Source: Pontibacter indicus
Lineage (GTDB): Bacteria > Bacteroidota > Bacteroidia > Cytophagales > Hymenobacteraceae
NCBI RefSeq assembly: GCF_900156345.1
Contig: NZ_FTPP01000002.1
Span: 744,001-808,000, forward strand
Reading direction: 5' to 3'
DNA: 64,000 nucleotides
Part shown: piece by piece, positions 52,301-63,179 of the stretch
How positions within the stretch are numbered: position 1 is the stretch's first letter
Layout of the letters: every line of letters begins with the position of its first letter
Program-made: the position numbers and the translations under genes
Notes under the pieces: model-generated
What the model saw: only the letters and a program-made list of their open reading frames with translations
The model's database searches: none
Told to the model about the DNA's origin: nothing

Positions 52301-53275
52301 TCCAGAAAGAACATCATTGAAGCCCTGTTCCCTGAAAAGAACCCATATAAGGACGAAAGTAACTATGCGGTTCCGGAAGAGGTAAACATGTTCAAGGATT
52401 TGATCCTGGAGAACTGGACTGCTGACGAGAAGACCAACAGCATGCTGGTGGAGCTTGTGAAAAACTACAACAAGCGCCGTAACATCACTTCTGCACACTT
52501 CAAGCGTGAGCGTTTCACACTGGAGGTAGGAGACGAGTTGCCAGCAGGTATCGTGCAGTTAGCTAAGGTATACATCGCTAAGAAGCGCAAGCTAAAAGTG
52601 GGTGACAAGATGGCTGGTCGTCACGGTAACAAAGGTGTAGTAGCCCGTATCGTGCGTGAAGAGGATATGCCATTCCTGGAAACAGGCGAACCAATGGATA
52701 TCGTGCTGAACCCGCTGGGTGTACCTTCAAGGATGAACATCGGTCAGATCTACGAAACTGTTCTTGGATGGGCTGGTAAGAAATTGGGCCGTACTTATGC
52801 TACTCCAATCTTCGACGGTGCTACAGAGGATCAGGTACAGGCTGAGCTGAAAGAAGCAGGCTTGCCAAGCTTTGGCCGTACATACCTGTACGACGGTCTC
52901 TCTGGCGATCGTTTTGACCAGCCAGTAACAGTAGGTGTTATCTACATGCTGAAACTGGGTCACTTGGTTGACGATAAGATGCACGCTCGTTCAATCGGAC
53001 CATACTCACTCATCACACAGCAGCCATTGGGTGGTAAAGCCCAGTTCGGTGGTCAGCGTTTTGGTGAGATGGAGGTGTGGGCGCTTGAGGCCTTCGGCGC
53101 TTCGAACGTACTGCAGGAAATACTTACAGTGAAATCTGACGACGTGATCGGCCGTGCAAAAGCCTACGAGGCGATCGTGAAAGGCGACGTGTTGCCAAAG
53201 CCAAATATCCCGGAATCATTCAACGTATTGATTCACGAGTTGAGAGGTTTGGCACTCGAGATCACCTTAGAGTAG
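49397..53275 (+). CDS. rpoB: DNA-directed RNA polymerase subunit beta
   Basis: A 1292-residue beta subunit with all conserved blocks: the fork and rifampicin-pocket region [21 protein letters not shown] and [52 protein letters not shown], and the C-terminal [18 protein letters not shown] and [22 protein letters not shown] regions, quoted here in parts. Residues of the rifampicin pocket look wild-type. The gene follows a 151-base leader with two hairpins. Confidence 0.99.
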   Translation: MALAKNKTTERINFASINPVIDYPDFLDVQLQSFQDFFQLETPAENRAQEGLFKVFAENFPISDSRENFVLEFIDYHIDPPKYSVDECIDRGLTYSVPLKAKLRLICNDEDNEDFETIEQEVFLGNIPYMTEKGSFVINGAERVIVSQLHRSPGVFFAQSKHTNGTKLYSARIIPFKGSWVEFATDVNNVMYAYIDRKKKFPVTTLLRAIGYGTDKDILDLFGLSEELPATKANLKNAIGRKLAARVLRTWTEDFVDEDTGEVVSIDRNEVLLERDSEITQDDIDVIVSSGTKSIILHRENVNIADYAIIYNTLQKDNSNSEKEAVEQIYRQLRNTEAPDEETARDIIQKLFFSDKRYDLGEVGRYRINKKLGLDTNWDAKVLTNEDIVLIVKYLIGLINSRAVVDDIDHLSNRRVRTVGEQLYAQFGVGLARMARTIKERMNVRDNEDFKPVDLINARTLSSVINSFFGTNQLSQFMDQTNPLAEVTHKRRVSALGPGGLSRERAGFEVRDVHYTHYGRLCTIETPEGPNIGLISSLCVHARVNHMGFIETPYRKVNEGVVEMDGTVEYLTAEEEDTHHIAQANAIIDEKGNFVNDRVKGRFEGDFPVEEPQTYTYMDVAPNQIVSVAASLIPFLEHDDANRALMGSNMQRQAVPLLKAEAPIVGTGLERRAAIDSRALVIAEGDGVIDFVDANKIVVKYDLTEDEKLVAFDAEYVTYNLIKFRRTNQDTCINLTPIVYTGQRVTKGQPLCEGYATNNGELAIGRNMQVAFMPWQGYNFEDAIVISEKVVRDDIFTSIHIEEFELEVRETKRGEEELTSEIPNVSEEAVKNLDENGIIRIGAEVREGDILIGKITPKGETDPTPEEKLLRAIFGDKAGDVKDASLKAPPSLNGVVIETKLFSRPKKDKNLRAKSKKEVEELKVKYSKDLNAIKNVMVDKLVTLLEGKTSQGIKHKFGDEILTKGVKFSRKNIIEALFPEKNPYKDESNYAVPEEVNMFKDLILENWTADEKTNSMLVELVKNYNKRRNITSAHFKRERFTLEVGDELPAGIVQLAKVYIAKKRKLKVGDKMAGRHGNKGVVARIVREEDMPFLETGEPMDIVLNPLGVPSRMNIGQIYETVLGWAGKKLGRTYATPIFDGATEDQVQAELKEAGLPSFGRTYLYDGLSGDRFDQPVTVGVIYMLKLGHLVDDKMHARSIGPYSLITQQPLGGKAQFGGQRFGEMEVWALEAFGASNVLQEILTVKSDDVIGRAKAYEAIVKGDVLPKPNIPESFNVLIHELRGLALEITLE

Positions 53276-53282
53276 TAAAGAA

Positions 53283-53321
53283 AGCGCAAAGCGTACTGGC
53301 AAAAGTCAGTACGCTTAGCGC
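53283..53321 (+). other. Strong hairpin between rpoB and rpoC without T tract
   Basis: GCGC-A-AAGCGTACTG (53284-53298) pairs with CAGTACGCTT-A-GCGC (53307-53321) with one A-A mismatch around an 8-base loop. No T run follows, so an RNA processing or stability element is more likely than a terminator. Confidence 0.5.
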
Positions 53322-53377
53322 ACTTTATGCGAAATTGCTGTAAGGCATATTCATTGTATCGACATTATTAGAATAAT

Positions 53378-56300
53378 ATGGCATTTGCAAAAAACAAAAA
53401 GCTAACTCAGGACTTCTCCAAAGTAACGATAAGCCTGGCTTCTCCAGAGTCGATTCTGGAGCGCTCAAACGGCGAGGTTACAAAGCCTGAGACCATCAAC
53501 TATAGAACCTATAAGCCTGAAATGGGGGGGCTGTTCTGCGAAAGAATATTCGGACCCGTAAAGGACTGGGAATGCCACTGCGGAAAGTATAAGAGAATCA
53601 GGTATAAGGGTATCATCTGCGACCGTTGCGGTGTGGAGGTAACCGAGAAGAAAGTGCGTCGTGAGCGTATGGGCCATATTGAGCTCGTAGTTCCAGTAGC
53701 GCATATCTGGTACTTCAAATCTCTTCCAAACAAAATAGGTTATCTGTTAGGCTTACCTACCAAGAAGCTTGACCAGATTATCTACTATGAAAGATATGTA
53801 GTGATTCAACCAGGTATCCTGGCAGAAGACGGCGTAAACCAGCTGGACTTCCTTACAGAAGATGAATACCTGGATATGATCGATAAGCTCCCACGTGAGA
53901 ACCAGATGTTGGATAACAATGATCCAAACAAGTTTATTGCGAAAATGGGTGCTGAGGCATTGCAGATGCTGCTGGAGCGTACGAACCTGGACGACCTGTC
54001 TTACGAGCTTCGTCACGCGGCCGCACACGAAACTTCGCAGCAGCGTAAAGCTGAGGCTTTGAAGCGTCTTCGTGTTGTGGAAGCATTCCGTGATGCTGCT
54101 ACAAGAATCGAAAACAGACCAGAGTGGATGATTATCCGCATGGTGCCTGTGATTCCACCAGAACTTCGTCCGCTTGTTCCATTGGATGGTGGTCGTTTCG
54201 CAACTTCGGATTTGAACGACCTATACCGTCGTGTGATCATCCGTAACAACCGTCTGAAGCGTCTGATCGAGATCAAAGCGCCTGAGGTAATCCTTCGTAA
54301 TGAGAAGCGTATGCTGCAGGAAGCGGTAGACTCGCTGTTCGACAACTCACGTAAAGTGAATGCTGTTCGTGCTGAGGGTAACCGTGCGCTGAAGTCGCTT
54401 TCTGACATGCTGAAAGGTAAGCAGGGACGTTTCCGTCAGAACTTGCTGGGTAAGCGTGTTGACTACTCTGGCCGTTCGGTAATTGTGGTTGGTCCTGAAC
54501 TGAAGCTGCACGAGTGCGGTCTGCCTAAGAACATGGCAGCTGAGCTCTTCAAGCCATTCATCATCCGCAAGCTGATCGAAAGAGGTATAGTTAAGACTGT
54601 TAAGTCAGCCAAGAAGATTGTAGACCGTAAGGACCCTGTTGTTTGGGATATCCTGGAGAACGTGCTGAAAGGCCACCCAGTACTCCTTAACCGTGCTCCT
54701 ACGCTCCACAGGCTAGGTATACAGGCATTCCAGCCAAAACTGATCGAAGGTAAGGCGATTCAGCTGCACCCACTGGTGTGTACGGCATTCAACGCCGACT
54801 TTGACGGTGACCAGATGGCGGTACACGTTCCACTTGGACCTGCTGCTGTACTGGAGGCCTCTATGCTGATGCTTGCCTCGCACAACATCCTGAACCCTGC
54901 GAACGGTGCACCAATTGCGGTACCTTCTCAGGACATGGTACTTGGTCTATACTATGTATCGAAAGGAAAGCGTAGCACCGAGAACGAAAAAATCGCCGGT
55001 GAAGGTATGAGCTTCTACTCTGCTGAGGAAGTAATCATTGCCATCAACGAAGGCCGTCTGTCTAAGCAGGCTTATATTAAAGTAAGAACGAAGGTTAAGA
55101 ACGAAAAAGGCGAACTCGAGACAAAACTGATCGAGACAGTAGCTGGCCGCGTGATCTTCAACCAGTTCGTTCCGGAAGAAGTGGGCTACATCGATGAACT
55201 GTTAACGAAGAAGAAACTTCAGCAGATCATTTCTAGAGTCTTCAAAGAGACAGGTATGGCACGTACCGCTCACTTCCTGGACGATATCAAAACACTCGGT
55301 TTCCAGTCTGCCTACAAGGGTGGTCTGTCCATGGGTCTGGGCGATATCCAGATTCCGGCAGAGAAAGACATCCTGGTAGCTCAGGCCAAGAAAGATGTAG
55401 ATGCTGTATGGCAGAACTACTCGATGGGTCTGATCACGGACAACGAGCGTTACAACCAGGTAATCGATATCTGGACCCGTATCAACAACCAGATTACGGA
55501 AACGTTGATGCGCCGCCTGGAGAATGATGATCAAGGCTTCAACTCGATCTTCATGATGATGCACTCTGGCGCCCGTGGTTCTAGAGAGCAGATCCGTCAG
55601 CTGGGTGGTATGCGTGGTCTGATGGCCAAGCCTCAGAAATCATTGCAAGGCTCAGTAGGTGAGATTATCGAAAACCCGATCCTTTCTAACTTTAAGGAAG
55701 GTCTGGATGTAATCGAGTACTTCATCTCTACCCACGGTGCCCGTAAAGGTCTTGCGGATACGGCTCTTAAAACGGCGGATGCTGGTTACCTGACTCGTCG
55801 TCTGGTAGACGTATCGCAGGACGTGATCGTGAACGAAGAAGACTGCGGTACGCTGAGAGGTCTGGAAGTAAGTGCACTGAAAGACAACGAAGATATCGTG
55901 GAGTCGCTTTCTGAGCGTATCCTAGGCCGTGTGACCGTGCACGATGTATATGACCCAATCACCAATGAACTGATTGTTGAGTCTGGCTCAGAAGTAACAG
56001 AAGAGATCGCTCGTTCAATTGAGAACACTGCGATTGAAACCGTAGAGATTCGTTCCGTATTGACGTGCGAGTCGAAGCGTGGTATTTGTGCGAAGTGCTA
56101 TGGCCGTAACCTGGCAACAGGCTTTATGGTGCAGAAAGGCGAGGCTGTTGGTGTGATTGCAGCACAGTCTATCGGTGAGCCTGGTACACAGCTGACACTC
56201 CGTACCTTCCACGTGGGTGGTACTGCCTCTAACATTGCGGTAGATGCCATGATCCGTGCGAAGTTCGCCGGTAAGATCGAGTTCGAAGACGTTCGTACAA

Positions 56301-57703
56301 TTGATACGATCAACAACGAAGGAGAGCCTGTGAAAGTAGTAATGGGCCGTTCAGGTGAGGTGAAAGTAGTTGATCCTAACACAGGAAAGCTATTGATCAG
56401 CAACCACGTGCCTTACGGTTCATTCCTGAATGTGAATGAAGGACAGATCATCGAGAAAGGTGATCAGATCTGTAGCTGGGATCCATACAACGCGGTTATC
56501 CTTTCTGAGTTCGACGGTGAGATTGCTTACGAGTCGATCATCGAAGGCATAACTTACCGTGAAGAGTCAGATGAACAGACTGGTTACCGTGAGAAAGTAA
56601 TCATCGATACGAAAGATAAGACACAAAACCCTGCTATTGTAGTGAAGCCGAAGAGTGGTGAGCCAAAAGGCTATAACATTCCGGTAGGCGCTCACTTGAC
56701 AGTGGAGAACGGTGAGAAGATCAAAGCAGGTCAGATCCTGGTGAAGATTCCGCGTGCGATCGGCAAAACCCGAGACATCACAGGTGGTCTGCCACGAGTT
56801 ACTGAATTGTTTGAGGCTCGTAACCCATCGAACCCTGCGGTAGTGTCTGAGATCGACGGTGTAGTAACTTATGGTAGCGTGAAGCGTGGTAACCGTGAGA
56901 TCTTCATCGAGTCGAAGGACGGTGTGAAGAAGAAATACATGGTGCCGCTTTCTAAGCACATCCTGGTACAGGACAATGACTTTGTTCGCGCAGGTATGCC
57001 GCTATCTGACGGTGCGATCACGCCAACAGACATTCTGAATATTCAAGGTCCTGGTGCTGTACAAGAGTACCTGGTAAATGAGATCCAGGAGGTATACCGT
57101 CTGCAGGGTGTGAAGATCAATGACAAGCACATAGAGGTGGTAGTTCGCCAGATGATGCAGAAAGTTGTAATCATCGACGCAGGTGATACCAGCTTCCTGG
57201 AGCACCAGGTAGTAGACAAGGTAAACTTCATGGAAGAGAACGACCGCATCATCGACATGAAAGTGGTAGAAGATGCAGGCGACTCGACTAACATGAAGCC
57301 AGGCCAGATCGTGACAGCCAGAAGACTGCGTGACGAGAACTCCAGCCTGAAGCGAAGAGACCTGAAACTGGTAACAGTGAGGGATGCATCGCCAGCTGTA
57401 TCGCGTCCAACGCTGCAAGGTATAACGCAGGCCTCATTGGGTACGCAAAGCTTTATCTCTGCGGCATCGTTCCAGGAAACTACCAAAGTACTGAGCGAGG
57501 CAGCAATTAAAGGTAAGGCGGACGAACTGCTTGGTCTGAAGGAGAACGTGATCGTTGGTCACCTGATCCCGGCGGGTACAGGTCTGCGCGAATACCAGAA
57601 CCTGATCGTGGGCAGCCAGGAAGAGTACGATGCACTAGTAGAGTCTAAGAAGACAGGTGCGGGTAGCCGTGCCAGACAGCAGGAGCTACAGAACAACAGA
57701 TAA
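53378..57703 (+). CDS. rpoC: DNA-directed RNA polymerase subunit beta prime
   Basis: A 1441-residue beta prime subunit. The N-terminal zinc-binding domain has cysteines in [11 protein letters not shown] and ICDRCGVEV; the active-site magnesium motif is [15 protein letters not shown]; the bridge helix, trigger loop ([16 protein letters not shown]) and second zinc site ([13 protein letters not shown]) are present. It ends in a polar, basic tail. It follows rpoB by 102 bases. Confidence 0.99.
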   Translation: MAFAKNKKLTQDFSKVTISLASPESILERSNGEVTKPETINYRTYKPEMGGLFCERIFGPVKDWECHCGKYKRIRYKGIICDRCGVEVTEKKVRRERMGHIELVVPVAHIWYFKSLPNKIGYLLGLPTKKLDQIIYYERYVVIQPGILAEDGVNQLDFLTEDEYLDMIDKLPRENQMLDNNDPNKFIAKMGAEALQMLLERTNLDDLSYELRHAAAHETSQQRKAEALKRLRVVEAFRDAATRIENRPEWMIIRMVPVIPPELRPLVPLDGGRFATSDLNDLYRRVIIRNNRLKRLIEIKAPEVILRNEKRMLQEAVDSLFDNSRKVNAVRAEGNRALKSLSDMLKGKQGRFRQNLLGKRVDYSGRSVIVVGPELKLHECGLPKNMAAELFKPFIIRKLIERGIVKTVKSAKKIVDRKDPVVWDILENVLKGHPVLLNRAPTLHRLGIQAFQPKLIEGKAIQLHPLVCTAFNADFDGDQMAVHVPLGPAAVLEASMLMLASHNILNPANGAPIAVPSQDMVLGLYYVSKGKRSTENEKIAGEGMSFYSAEEVIIAINEGRLSKQAYIKVRTKVKNEKGELETKLIETVAGRVIFNQFVPEEVGYIDELLTKKKLQQIISRVFKETGMARTAHFLDDIKTLGFQSAYKGGLSMGLGDIQIPAEKDILVAQAKKDVDAVWQNYSMGLITDNERYNQVIDIWTRINNQITETLMRRLENDDQGFNSIFMMMHSGARGSREQIRQLGGMRGLMAKPQKSLQGSVGEIIENPILSNFKEGLDVIEYFISTHGARKGLADTALKTADAGYLTRRLVDVSQDVIVNEEDCGTLRGLEVSALKDNEDIVESLSERILGRVTVHDVYDPITNELIVESGSEVTEEIARSIENTAIETVEIRSVLTCESKRGICAKCYGRNLATGFMVQKGEAVGVIAAQSIGEPGTQLTLRTFHVGGTASNIAVDAMIRAKFAGKIEFEDVRTIDTINNEGEPVKVVMGRSGEVKVVDPNTGKLLISNHVPYGSFLNVNEGQIIEKGDQICSWDPYNAVILSEFDGEIAYESIIEGITYREESDEQTGYREKVIIDTKDKTQNPAIVVKPKSGEPKGYNIPVGAHLTVENGEKIKAGQILVKIPRAIGKTRDITGGLPRVTELFEARNPSNPAVVSEIDGVVTYGSVKRGNREIFIESKDGVKKKYMVPLSKHILVQDNDFVRAGMPLSDGAITPTDILNIQGPGAVQEYLVNEIQEVYRLQGVKINDKHIEVVVRQMMQKVVIIDAGDTSFLEHQVVDKVNFMEENDRIIDMKVVEDAGDSTNMKPGQIVTARRLRDENSSLKRRDLKLVTVRDASPAVSRPTLQGITQASLGTQSFISAASFQETTKVLSEAAIKGKADELLGLKENVIVGHLIPAGTGLREYQNLIVGSQEEYDALVESKKTGAGSRARQQELQNNR

Positions 57704-57709
57704 GCAGGT

Positions 57710-58027
57710 ATGGCAGAGGAACTGAAAAATCAGAATCAAATCAACATTGAGCTATCGGAAGAGATAGCGGAGGGAGAGTATGCCAATCTGGCGATGATAG
57801 CTCACTCGAGTGGTGAATTTGTAATTGATTTTATAAGACTGATGCCAGGATTACCCAAAGCAAAAGTGAAATCAAGAATCGTTATCACGCCAGAGCATGC
57901 CAAGAGATTGTTGGCGGCTCTGGCCGATAACATTCAAAAGTTTGAGAGCAGCTTTGGGGAAATTAAGCCGGCAAATGAGGCACCATCCTTTCCGATGAAC
58001 TTCGGAGGAACAGTAGGGGAAGCCTAA
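57710..58027 (+). CDS. DUF3467 protein
   Basis: A 105-residue DUF3467 protein. The core reads EGEYANLAMIAHSSGEFVIDF, then RIVITPEHAKRLLAAL. The function is unknown. In Bacteroidota it is often found directly after rpoC, here with a 6-base gap, so it belongs to the rpoBC transcript. A link to transcription is suggested by position only. Confidence 0.9.
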   Translation: MAEELKNQNQINIELSEEIAEGEYANLAMIAHSSGEFVIDFIRLMPGLPKAKVKSRIVITPEHAKRLLAALADNIQKFESSFGEIKPANEAPSFPMNFGGTVGEA

Positions 58028-58053
58028 GGTGCTAATAATTAGTGAATTAAAAT

Positions 58054-58085
58054 TTTGAATTTGCCGGGTGATTTTCATACCTTTG
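58054..58085 (+). promoter_or_regulatory. Promoter of the rpsL-rpsG-fusA-rpsJ operon
   Basis: TTTG (58054-58057), 20 bases, TACCTTTG (58078-58085), close to consensus, 48 bases before the rpsL ATG. Confidence 0.75.
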
Positions 58086-58133
58086 CAGACCAAATTTTAG
58101 AGTGAAAAATATCTTATAATTAACAAATTATAA

Positions 58134-58550
58134 ATGCCTACTATACAGCAATTAGTAAGAAAGGGTAGAGAGAAGTTGACTTACAACTCTAAGTCTCCTG
58201 CCCTAGACTCATGCCCACAACGTCGTGGTGTATGTACAAGAGTGTATACAACCACTCCTAAGAAGCCAAACTCAGCTATGCGTAAGGTAGCTAGGGTAAG
58301 ACTGACAAACGGTAAGGAAGTAAACGCTTATATCCCTGGTGAAGGTCACAACCTTCAGGAGCACTCTATTGTGCTGATCAGAGGTGGTAGAGTGAAAGAC
58401 CTTCCAGGTGTTCGTTACCACATCGTTCGCGGTGCATTGGATACTGCCGGTGTAAACGGTCGACTGCAGTCACGTTCTAAGTACGGTGCTAAGAGACCGA
58501 AACCAGGACAACCAGCTGCAGCAGCAGGAAAAGGTGGCAAGAAAAAGTAA
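58134..58550 (+). CDS. rpsL: 30S ribosomal protein S12
   Basis: A 138-residue S12 of the decoding centre with [31 protein letters not shown] carrying the conserved lysine, and [17 protein letters not shown]. The C-terminus has a Lys/Gly/Ala-rich extension ([15 protein letters not shown]) of about 15 residues beyond the E. coli length. It heads the str operon. Confidence 0.98.
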   Translation: MPTIQQLVRKGREKLTYNSKSPALDSCPQRRGVCTRVYTTTPKKPNSAMRKVARVRLTNGKEVNAYIPGEGHNLQEHSIVLIRGGRVKDLPGVRYHIVRGALDTAGVNGRLQSRSKYGAKRPKPGQPAAAAGKGGKKK

Positions 58551-58569
58551 TTGATAGAGTTATAATATA

Positions 58570-59037
58570 ATGAGAAAAGCAAAGCCTAAAAGTAGAGTTC
58601 TCCTTCCAGATCCAAAGTTCAAAGAGACCCTGGTAACACGTTTCGTAAACTATCTGATGGAAGATGGTAAGAAAAGTATTGCTTATGGTATCTTCTATGA
58701 TGCTGTAGAATTAGTAGAGCAAAGAACGAAAGAGAACGGCCTTGAAACTTGGAAGAAAGCATTGAACAATGTGATGCCAAGCGTAGAGGTTAAAAGCCGC
58801 CGTGTAGGTGGCGCTACTTTCCAAGTGCCGACTGAGGTTCGTCCGGACCGCAGAGTATCTCTTGGTATCAAGTGGATGATTTCTTACGCTCGCAGAAGAG
58901 GTGAGAAGACAATGAAAGACAAATTGGCTGGCGAGATCATCGCAGCTGCAAAAGGTGAAGGTGCTGCCGTGAAGAAGAAAGACGACACGCACAGAATGGC
59001 TGAGGCGAACAAGGCATTTTCACACTTTAGATTCTAA
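58570..59037 (+). CDS. rpsG: 30S ribosomal protein S7
   Basis: A 155-residue S7, primary binder of the 16S 3' domain. [36 protein letters not shown] and [13 protein letters not shown] are characteristic. It ends three bases before fusA. Confidence 0.98.
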   Translation: MRKAKPKSRVLLPDPKFKETLVTRFVNYLMEDGKKSIAYGIFYDAVELVEQRTKENGLETWKKALNNVMPSVEVKSRRVGGATFQVPTEVRPDRRVSLGIKWMISYARRRGEKTMKDKLAGEIIAAAKGEGAAVKKKDDTHRMAEANKAFSHFRF

Positions 59038-59040
59038 TCG

Positions 59041-61143
59041 ATGGCAAGAGACCTAAAATACACAAGAAATATTGGTATTGCCGCTCACATCGACGCGGGT
59101 AAAACCACAACAACAGAGCGTATCCTGTACTATACAGGTAAGTCGCACAAATTAGGAGAAGTGCACGAAGGTGGTGCTACTACTGACTGGATGGAGCAGG
59201 AGCAAGAGCGTGGCATCACAATTACGTCTGCAGCCGTTACTGTAAACTGGCCATACAGAGGTAACGATTATCATATCAACATCATCGATACACCAGGTCA
59301 CGTGGACTTTACTGTTGAAGTAAACCGTTCTCTGCGTGTTCTTGATGGCTTGGTATTCCTTTTCAGTGCAGTTGACGGTGTAGAGCCTCAGTCAGAGACT
59401 AACTGGAGACTTGCTGACAACTATAAAGTAGCTCGTCTTGGTTTCGTTAACAAGATGGACCGTTCGGGTGCTGACTTCCTGGCTGTTTGTAAGCAGGTAA
59501 AAGAAATGCTGGGTAGCAATGCTGTAGCACTTCAGTTGCCAATCGGTGCTGAGGACAACTTCAAAGGTGTAGTTGACTTGGTAAACTTCAGAGGTATTGT
59601 TTGGAACACGGAAGATAAAGGTATGACCTTTACAGAAGTTCCAATTCCAGACGATATGATGGAAGAAGCAGAAGAATACAGAGAGAAACTGTTGGAAGCC
59701 GTAGCTGAGTACGATGAGTCTTTGATGGAGAAATACTTCGAAGATCCAAACTCAATTACAGAAGCTGAGATTCTGAATGCTCTTCGTGCCGCTACGATTG
59801 ACATGGCTATCGTACCAATGCTGTGCGGTTCATCTTTCAAAAACAAAGGTGTTCAGACAATGTTGGATTACGTGATGGCATTGCTTCCATCTCCAGTAGA
59901 TAAAGAAAGCATTATCGGCACAAACCCTGATACAGGCGAAGAAGTAGCAAGAAAACCATCTGAAACAGATCCATTTGCAGGCCTTGCCTTCAAAATCGCT
60001 ACAGACCCATATGTAGGTCGTCTTTGCTTTGTGCGTGCTTACTCAGGCGTGCTTGAGTCTGGCTCTTACATCTTCAACTCTCGTTCAGGCAACAAGGAGC
60101 GTATCTCTCGAATCTTCCAGATGCACGCTAACAAGCAGAACCAGATTGATAAATTGCAGGCAGGTGACATCGCAGCGGTAGTAGGTTTTAAAGACATTAA
60201 AACAGGTGATACATTGTGTGCTCAAGAAGCTAAAATCGTTCTTGAGTCAATGGAATTCCCTGAGCCAGTAATCGGTTATGCGATTGAGCCTAAAACACAG
60301 GCTGACTCTGACAAGATGGGTATGGCGATTGCTAAGCTTGTGGAAGAGGATCCAACACTGCAGGTTAATACGGACGAGGAAACTGGTCAGACGATCCTGA
60401 GAGGTATGGGTGAGCTTCACCTGGAAATCATCATCGACCGTATGAAGCGTGAGTTCAAAGTTGAACTGAACCAGGGTGCTCCACAGGTAGCATACAAAGA
60501 GACTATCACGAAGTCTGTTGAACACAGAGAAGTGTTCAAGAAGCAGTCTGGTGGTCGTGGTAAGTTTGCCGACATCGTGTTCACAATGGGACCACGTGAA
60601 GATGGCAAGCAGGGACTGGAATTCGAAAACGCAATTGTAGGTGGTGTGATTCCAAGAGAATTCATCCCGGCAATTCAGAAAGGTTTCGAAGAAGCGATGA
60701 AGAACGGTATTTTGGCCGGCTTCCCTATCGACTCTATGAAAGTTCGTCTATTTCACGGTTCATTCCACGACGTTGACTCTGACTCACTTTCTTTTGAACT
60801 GGCAGCACGTCAGGGCTTTAAAGAAGCAGGTAAGCAGTGTGCACCGAAATTGCTAGAGCCAATCATGGCAGTAGACGTGGTTACTCCTGATGAGTACACT
60901 GGCCCTGTAACAGGTGACTTGAACAGAAGAAGAGGTATCATGAAAGGTATGGATACAAAAGGAACTTCAACTGTAGTTAAGGCTGACGTTCCGCTTTCTG
61001 AGCTGTTCGGTTATGTAACTGACCTTCGTACCATTACTTCAGGTAGAGCGACTGCTTCGCTTACTTTCTCACACTACGAGCAAGTACCACAAAACCTGGC
61101 CGATGGCATCATTGCTAAATTAAAAGGAACTGCAGCTAAATAG
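59041..61143 (+). CDS. fusA: Elongation factor G
   Basis: A 700-residue EF-G, the translocase and ribosome-recycling GTPase. G motifs [23 protein letters not shown] and NKMDRSGAD are present, with domain IV ([11 protein letters not shown]) and a C-terminal domain V with RRGIMKGMD. Position in the str operon between rpsG and rpsJ marks it as the main housekeeping copy. Confidence 0.98.
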   Translation: MARDLKYTRNIGIAAHIDAGKTTTTERILYYTGKSHKLGEVHEGGATTDWMEQEQERGITITSAAVTVNWPYRGNDYHINIIDTPGHVDFTVEVNRSLRVLDGLVFLFSAVDGVEPQSETNWRLADNYKVARLGFVNKMDRSGADFLAVCKQVKEMLGSNAVALQLPIGAEDNFKGVVDLVNFRGIVWNTEDKGMTFTEVPIPDDMMEEAEEYREKLLEAVAEYDESLMEKYFEDPNSITEAEILNALRAATIDMAIVPMLCGSSFKNKGVQTMLDYVMALLPSPVDKESIIGTNPDTGEEVARKPSETDPFAGLAFKIATDPYVGRLCFVRAYSGVLESGSYIFNSRSGNKERISRIFQMHANKQNQIDKLQAGDIAAVVGFKDIKTGDTLCAQEAKIVLESMEFPEPVIGYAIEPKTQADSDKMGMAIAKLVEEDPTLQVNTDEETGQTILRGMGELHLEIIIDRMKREFKVELNQGAPQVAYKETITKSVEHREVFKKQSGGRGKFADIVFTMGPREDGKQGLEFENAIVGGVIPREFIPAIQKGFEEAMKNGILAGFPIDSMKVRLFHGSFHDVDSDSLSFELAARQGFKEAGKQCAPKLLEPIMAVDVVTPDEYTGPVTGDLNRRRGIMKGMDTKGTSTVVKADVPLSELFGYVTDLRTITSGRATASLTFSHYEQVPQNLADGIIAKLKGTAAK

Positions 61144-61155
61144 TAGTAAAAGATA

Positions 61156-61461
61156 ATGAATCAGAAAATTAGAATTAAACTTAAGTCTTACGACCACAAC
61201 CTGGTAGACAAATCTTCCGAGAAGATTGTAAAGGCTGTAAAGGCTACTGGCGCAATCGTAAGCGGTCCTATTCCTCTTCCAACAGAGAAGGATAAGTTCA
61301 CAGTACTACGTTCACCACACGTTAACAAAAAATCAAGAGAGCAGTTCCAGCTTTGCACCTATAAGCGACTGGTGGATATCTACTCAACTAGCTCTAAAAC
61401 AGTTGACGCCCTGATGAAGCTTGAGCTTCCAAGTGGTGTAGATGTTGAGATCAAAGTTTGA
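61156..61461 (+). CDS. rpsJ: 30S ribosomal protein S10
   Basis: A 101-residue S10 (NusE) with [20 protein letters not shown] and the loop [22 protein letters not shown], split here. S10 also binds NusB and NusG in antitermination. It closes the str-type transcript and is separated from rplC by a terminator and a new promoter. Confidence 0.98.
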   Translation: MNQKIRIKLKSYDHNLVDKSSEKIVKAVKATGAIVSGPIPLPTEKDKFTVLRSPHVNKKSREQFQLCTYKRLVDIYSTSSKTVDALMKLELPSGVDVEIKV

Positions 61462-61481
61462 TAAGATCGCACATGCTAACG

Positions 61482-61510
61482 AAAAGAGAACCCTCGGGTT
61501 CTCTTTTTTT
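61482..61510 (+). terminator. Terminator between rpsJ and rplC
   Basis: AAAGAGAACC (61483-61492) pairs with GGTTCTCTTT (61497-61506) around CTCG, followed by four more T residues. Confidence 0.9.
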
Positions 61511-61541
61511 ATGTGCTGATTAATAATATTTTAGACAAATG

Positions 61542-61573
61542 TTGTTAAAGAATTTTAAAATTCATTAACTTTG
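61542..61573 (+). promoter_or_regulatory. Promoter of the rplC-rplD-rplW-rplB operon
   Basis: TTG (61542-61544) and TAACTTTG (61566-61573) with 21 bases between; the -7 box is a perfect TAnnTTTG, 63 bases before rplC. Confidence 0.7.
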
Positions 61574-61635
61574 CACTCCCTTAGCAAAAGCTGAGGGCTA
61601 AAATTATTATATCCATCTTTTAAAAAACAAGTTGA

Positions 61636-62253
61636 ATGCCTGGAATTATCGGTAAAAAAATCGGAATGACAAGCCTCTTCACAACAGATGGTAAATACAC
61701 ACCAGTTACGCTTATCCAAGCAGGCCCATGTGTAGTTACTCAGGTGAAGACGGTTGAGACTGATGGCTACGCAGCTGTACAGCTTGGCTATGGCGACAAA
61801 AAGCTTAAGAGAGTAACGAAAGCAGAAGCTGGTCACTACAAAAAAGCTAATACGTCAGCTAAGAAAAAAGTTGCTGAATTCGATGTAGAAGGTGTGTCAC
61901 TGAATCTGGGAGATACAGTTGACGTGAATCTATTCGAAGAAGGAGAGTTTGTTGACGTAGTAGGTACATCAAAAGGTAAAGGTTTCCAAGGTGTTGTAAA
62001 ACGCCACAACTTTGCCGGTGTTGGTGGACAGACACACGGTCAGCACAACAGAGCAAGACACCCTGGTTCAATTGGTGCATGCTCTTGGCCATCAAGAGTA
62101 TTTAAAGGTATGCGCATGGCCGGCCGTATGGGTGGCAACCGAGTGAAAATCCAAAACCTGACGGTAGTGCGTGTTATTGCAGACAAAAATCTGTTAGTAG
62201 TTAGTGGCTCTGTTCCAGGTGCCAAGAATTCTTACGTGTTAATTGAGAAATAA
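61636..62253 (+). CDS. rplC: 50S ribosomal protein L3
   Basis: A 205-residue L3 with [15 protein letters not shown] at the start, [16 protein letters not shown], the peptidyl-transferase loop region [23 protein letters not shown], split here, and [15 protein letters not shown] at the end. First gene of the operon after the rpsJ terminator. Confidence 0.98.
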   Translation: MPGIIGKKIGMTSLFTTDGKYTPVTLIQAGPCVVTQVKTVETDGYAAVQLGYGDKKLKRVTKAEAGHYKKANTSAKKKVAEFDVEGVSLNLGDTVDVNLFEEGEFVDVVGTSKGKGFQGVVKRHNFAGVGGQTHGQHNRARHPGSIGACSWPSRVFKGMRMAGRMGGNRVKIQNLTVVRVIADKNLLVVSGSVPGAKNSYVLIEK

Positions 62254-62254
62254 A

Positions 62255-62881
62255 ATGGAGCTTTCTGTATTGAATATTAAAGGTGAGGATACAGGTAGAA
62301 AGGTGACACTTTCTGATGCTGTGTTTGGTGCTACACCAAACGAGCATGCAATGTATCTTGACGTGAAGCAGTACCTGGCTAATCAGAGACAGGGAACGCA
62401 CAAGTCCAAAGAAAGAAACGAAGTTGCTGGATCTACCAAAAAGATCAAAAAGCAAAAAGGAACTGGTGGTGCTCGTGCAGGTAGCTTGAAAGCTCCTCTT
62501 TTTGTAGGTGGTGGTAGAGTATTTGGTCCAAAGCCAAGAAACTACAGCTTTAAACTGAACAAAAAGCTAAAAGAAGTAGCTCGTGTGTCTGCGCTTTCAT
62601 TATTAGCAAAAGACAACAAGGTTTCTCTTTTAGAGTCTTTCACATTTGAAGCTCCTAAGACCAAAGAGTTCAAGAATATCCTAAGCAACCTGAAGGTGGA
62701 AGGCAAGACATTGCTCGTGTTACCTGCAGTTGATAAGAATGTTGTTCTTTCTGGCCGCAACCTGAACAAGGTGAAAATTTCTACAGCTAGCGATTTAAAT
62801 ACATACGATCTGTTGAATACGGACCGTGTGCTGCTGGTTGAAGATTCAGTTAACGTTATTGAAAACCTCCTAAGCGCATAA
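62255..62881 (+). CDS. rplD: 50S ribosomal protein L4
   Basis: A 208-residue L4 lining the exit tunnel, with the tunnel loop [23 protein letters not shown] split here. The ATG at 62255 follows the rplC stop by one base; the longer frame starts inside rplC. In E. coli L4 represses its own operon; no such leader element was recognised here. Confidence 0.97.
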   Translation: MELSVLNIKGEDTGRKVTLSDAVFGATPNEHAMYLDVKQYLANQRQGTHKSKERNEVAGSTKKIKKQKGTGGARAGSLKAPLFVGGGRVFGPKPRNYSFKLNKKLKEVARVSALSLLAKDNKVSLLESFTFEAPKTKEFKNILSNLKVEGKTLLVLPAVDKNVVLSGRNLNKVKISTASDLNTYDLLNTDRVLLVEDSVNVIENLLSA

Positions 62882-62884
62882 TAT

Positions 62885-63169
62885 ATGATACTGAAAAAAC
62901 CGCTTCTGACGGAAAAATTCGCTGCCATGAACGAGGTTGGAAAGTATGCTTTCGAGGTGAACATCAAAGCCAACAAAGTTGAAATCAAGAAGGCAGTTGA
63001 GAAACTTTATGGTGTTACTGTTGAAAAGGTAGCTACCATGAAAACGCAAGGCAAAGTTAAAAGCAAATACACCAAGTCTGGTGCTGTGACTGGCCGTACG
63101 TCTTCTAAGAAAAAAGCAATCGTTACCTTGAAAGAGGGCGAAGTGATAGACTTTTACAGCAGCATTTAA
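62885..63169 (+). CDS. rplW: 50S ribosomal protein L23
   Basis: A 94-residue L23 of the tunnel exit, where signal recognition particle and trigger factor dock. LKKPLLTEKFAAM and VEIKKAVEKLYGV are typical. Confidence 0.97.
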   Translation: MILKKPLLTEKFAAMNEVGKYAFEVNIKANKVEIKKAVEKLYGVTVEKVATMKTQGKVKSKYTKSGAVTGRTSSKKKAIVTLKEGEVIDFYSSI

Positions 63170-63179
63170 TTAAATAACA

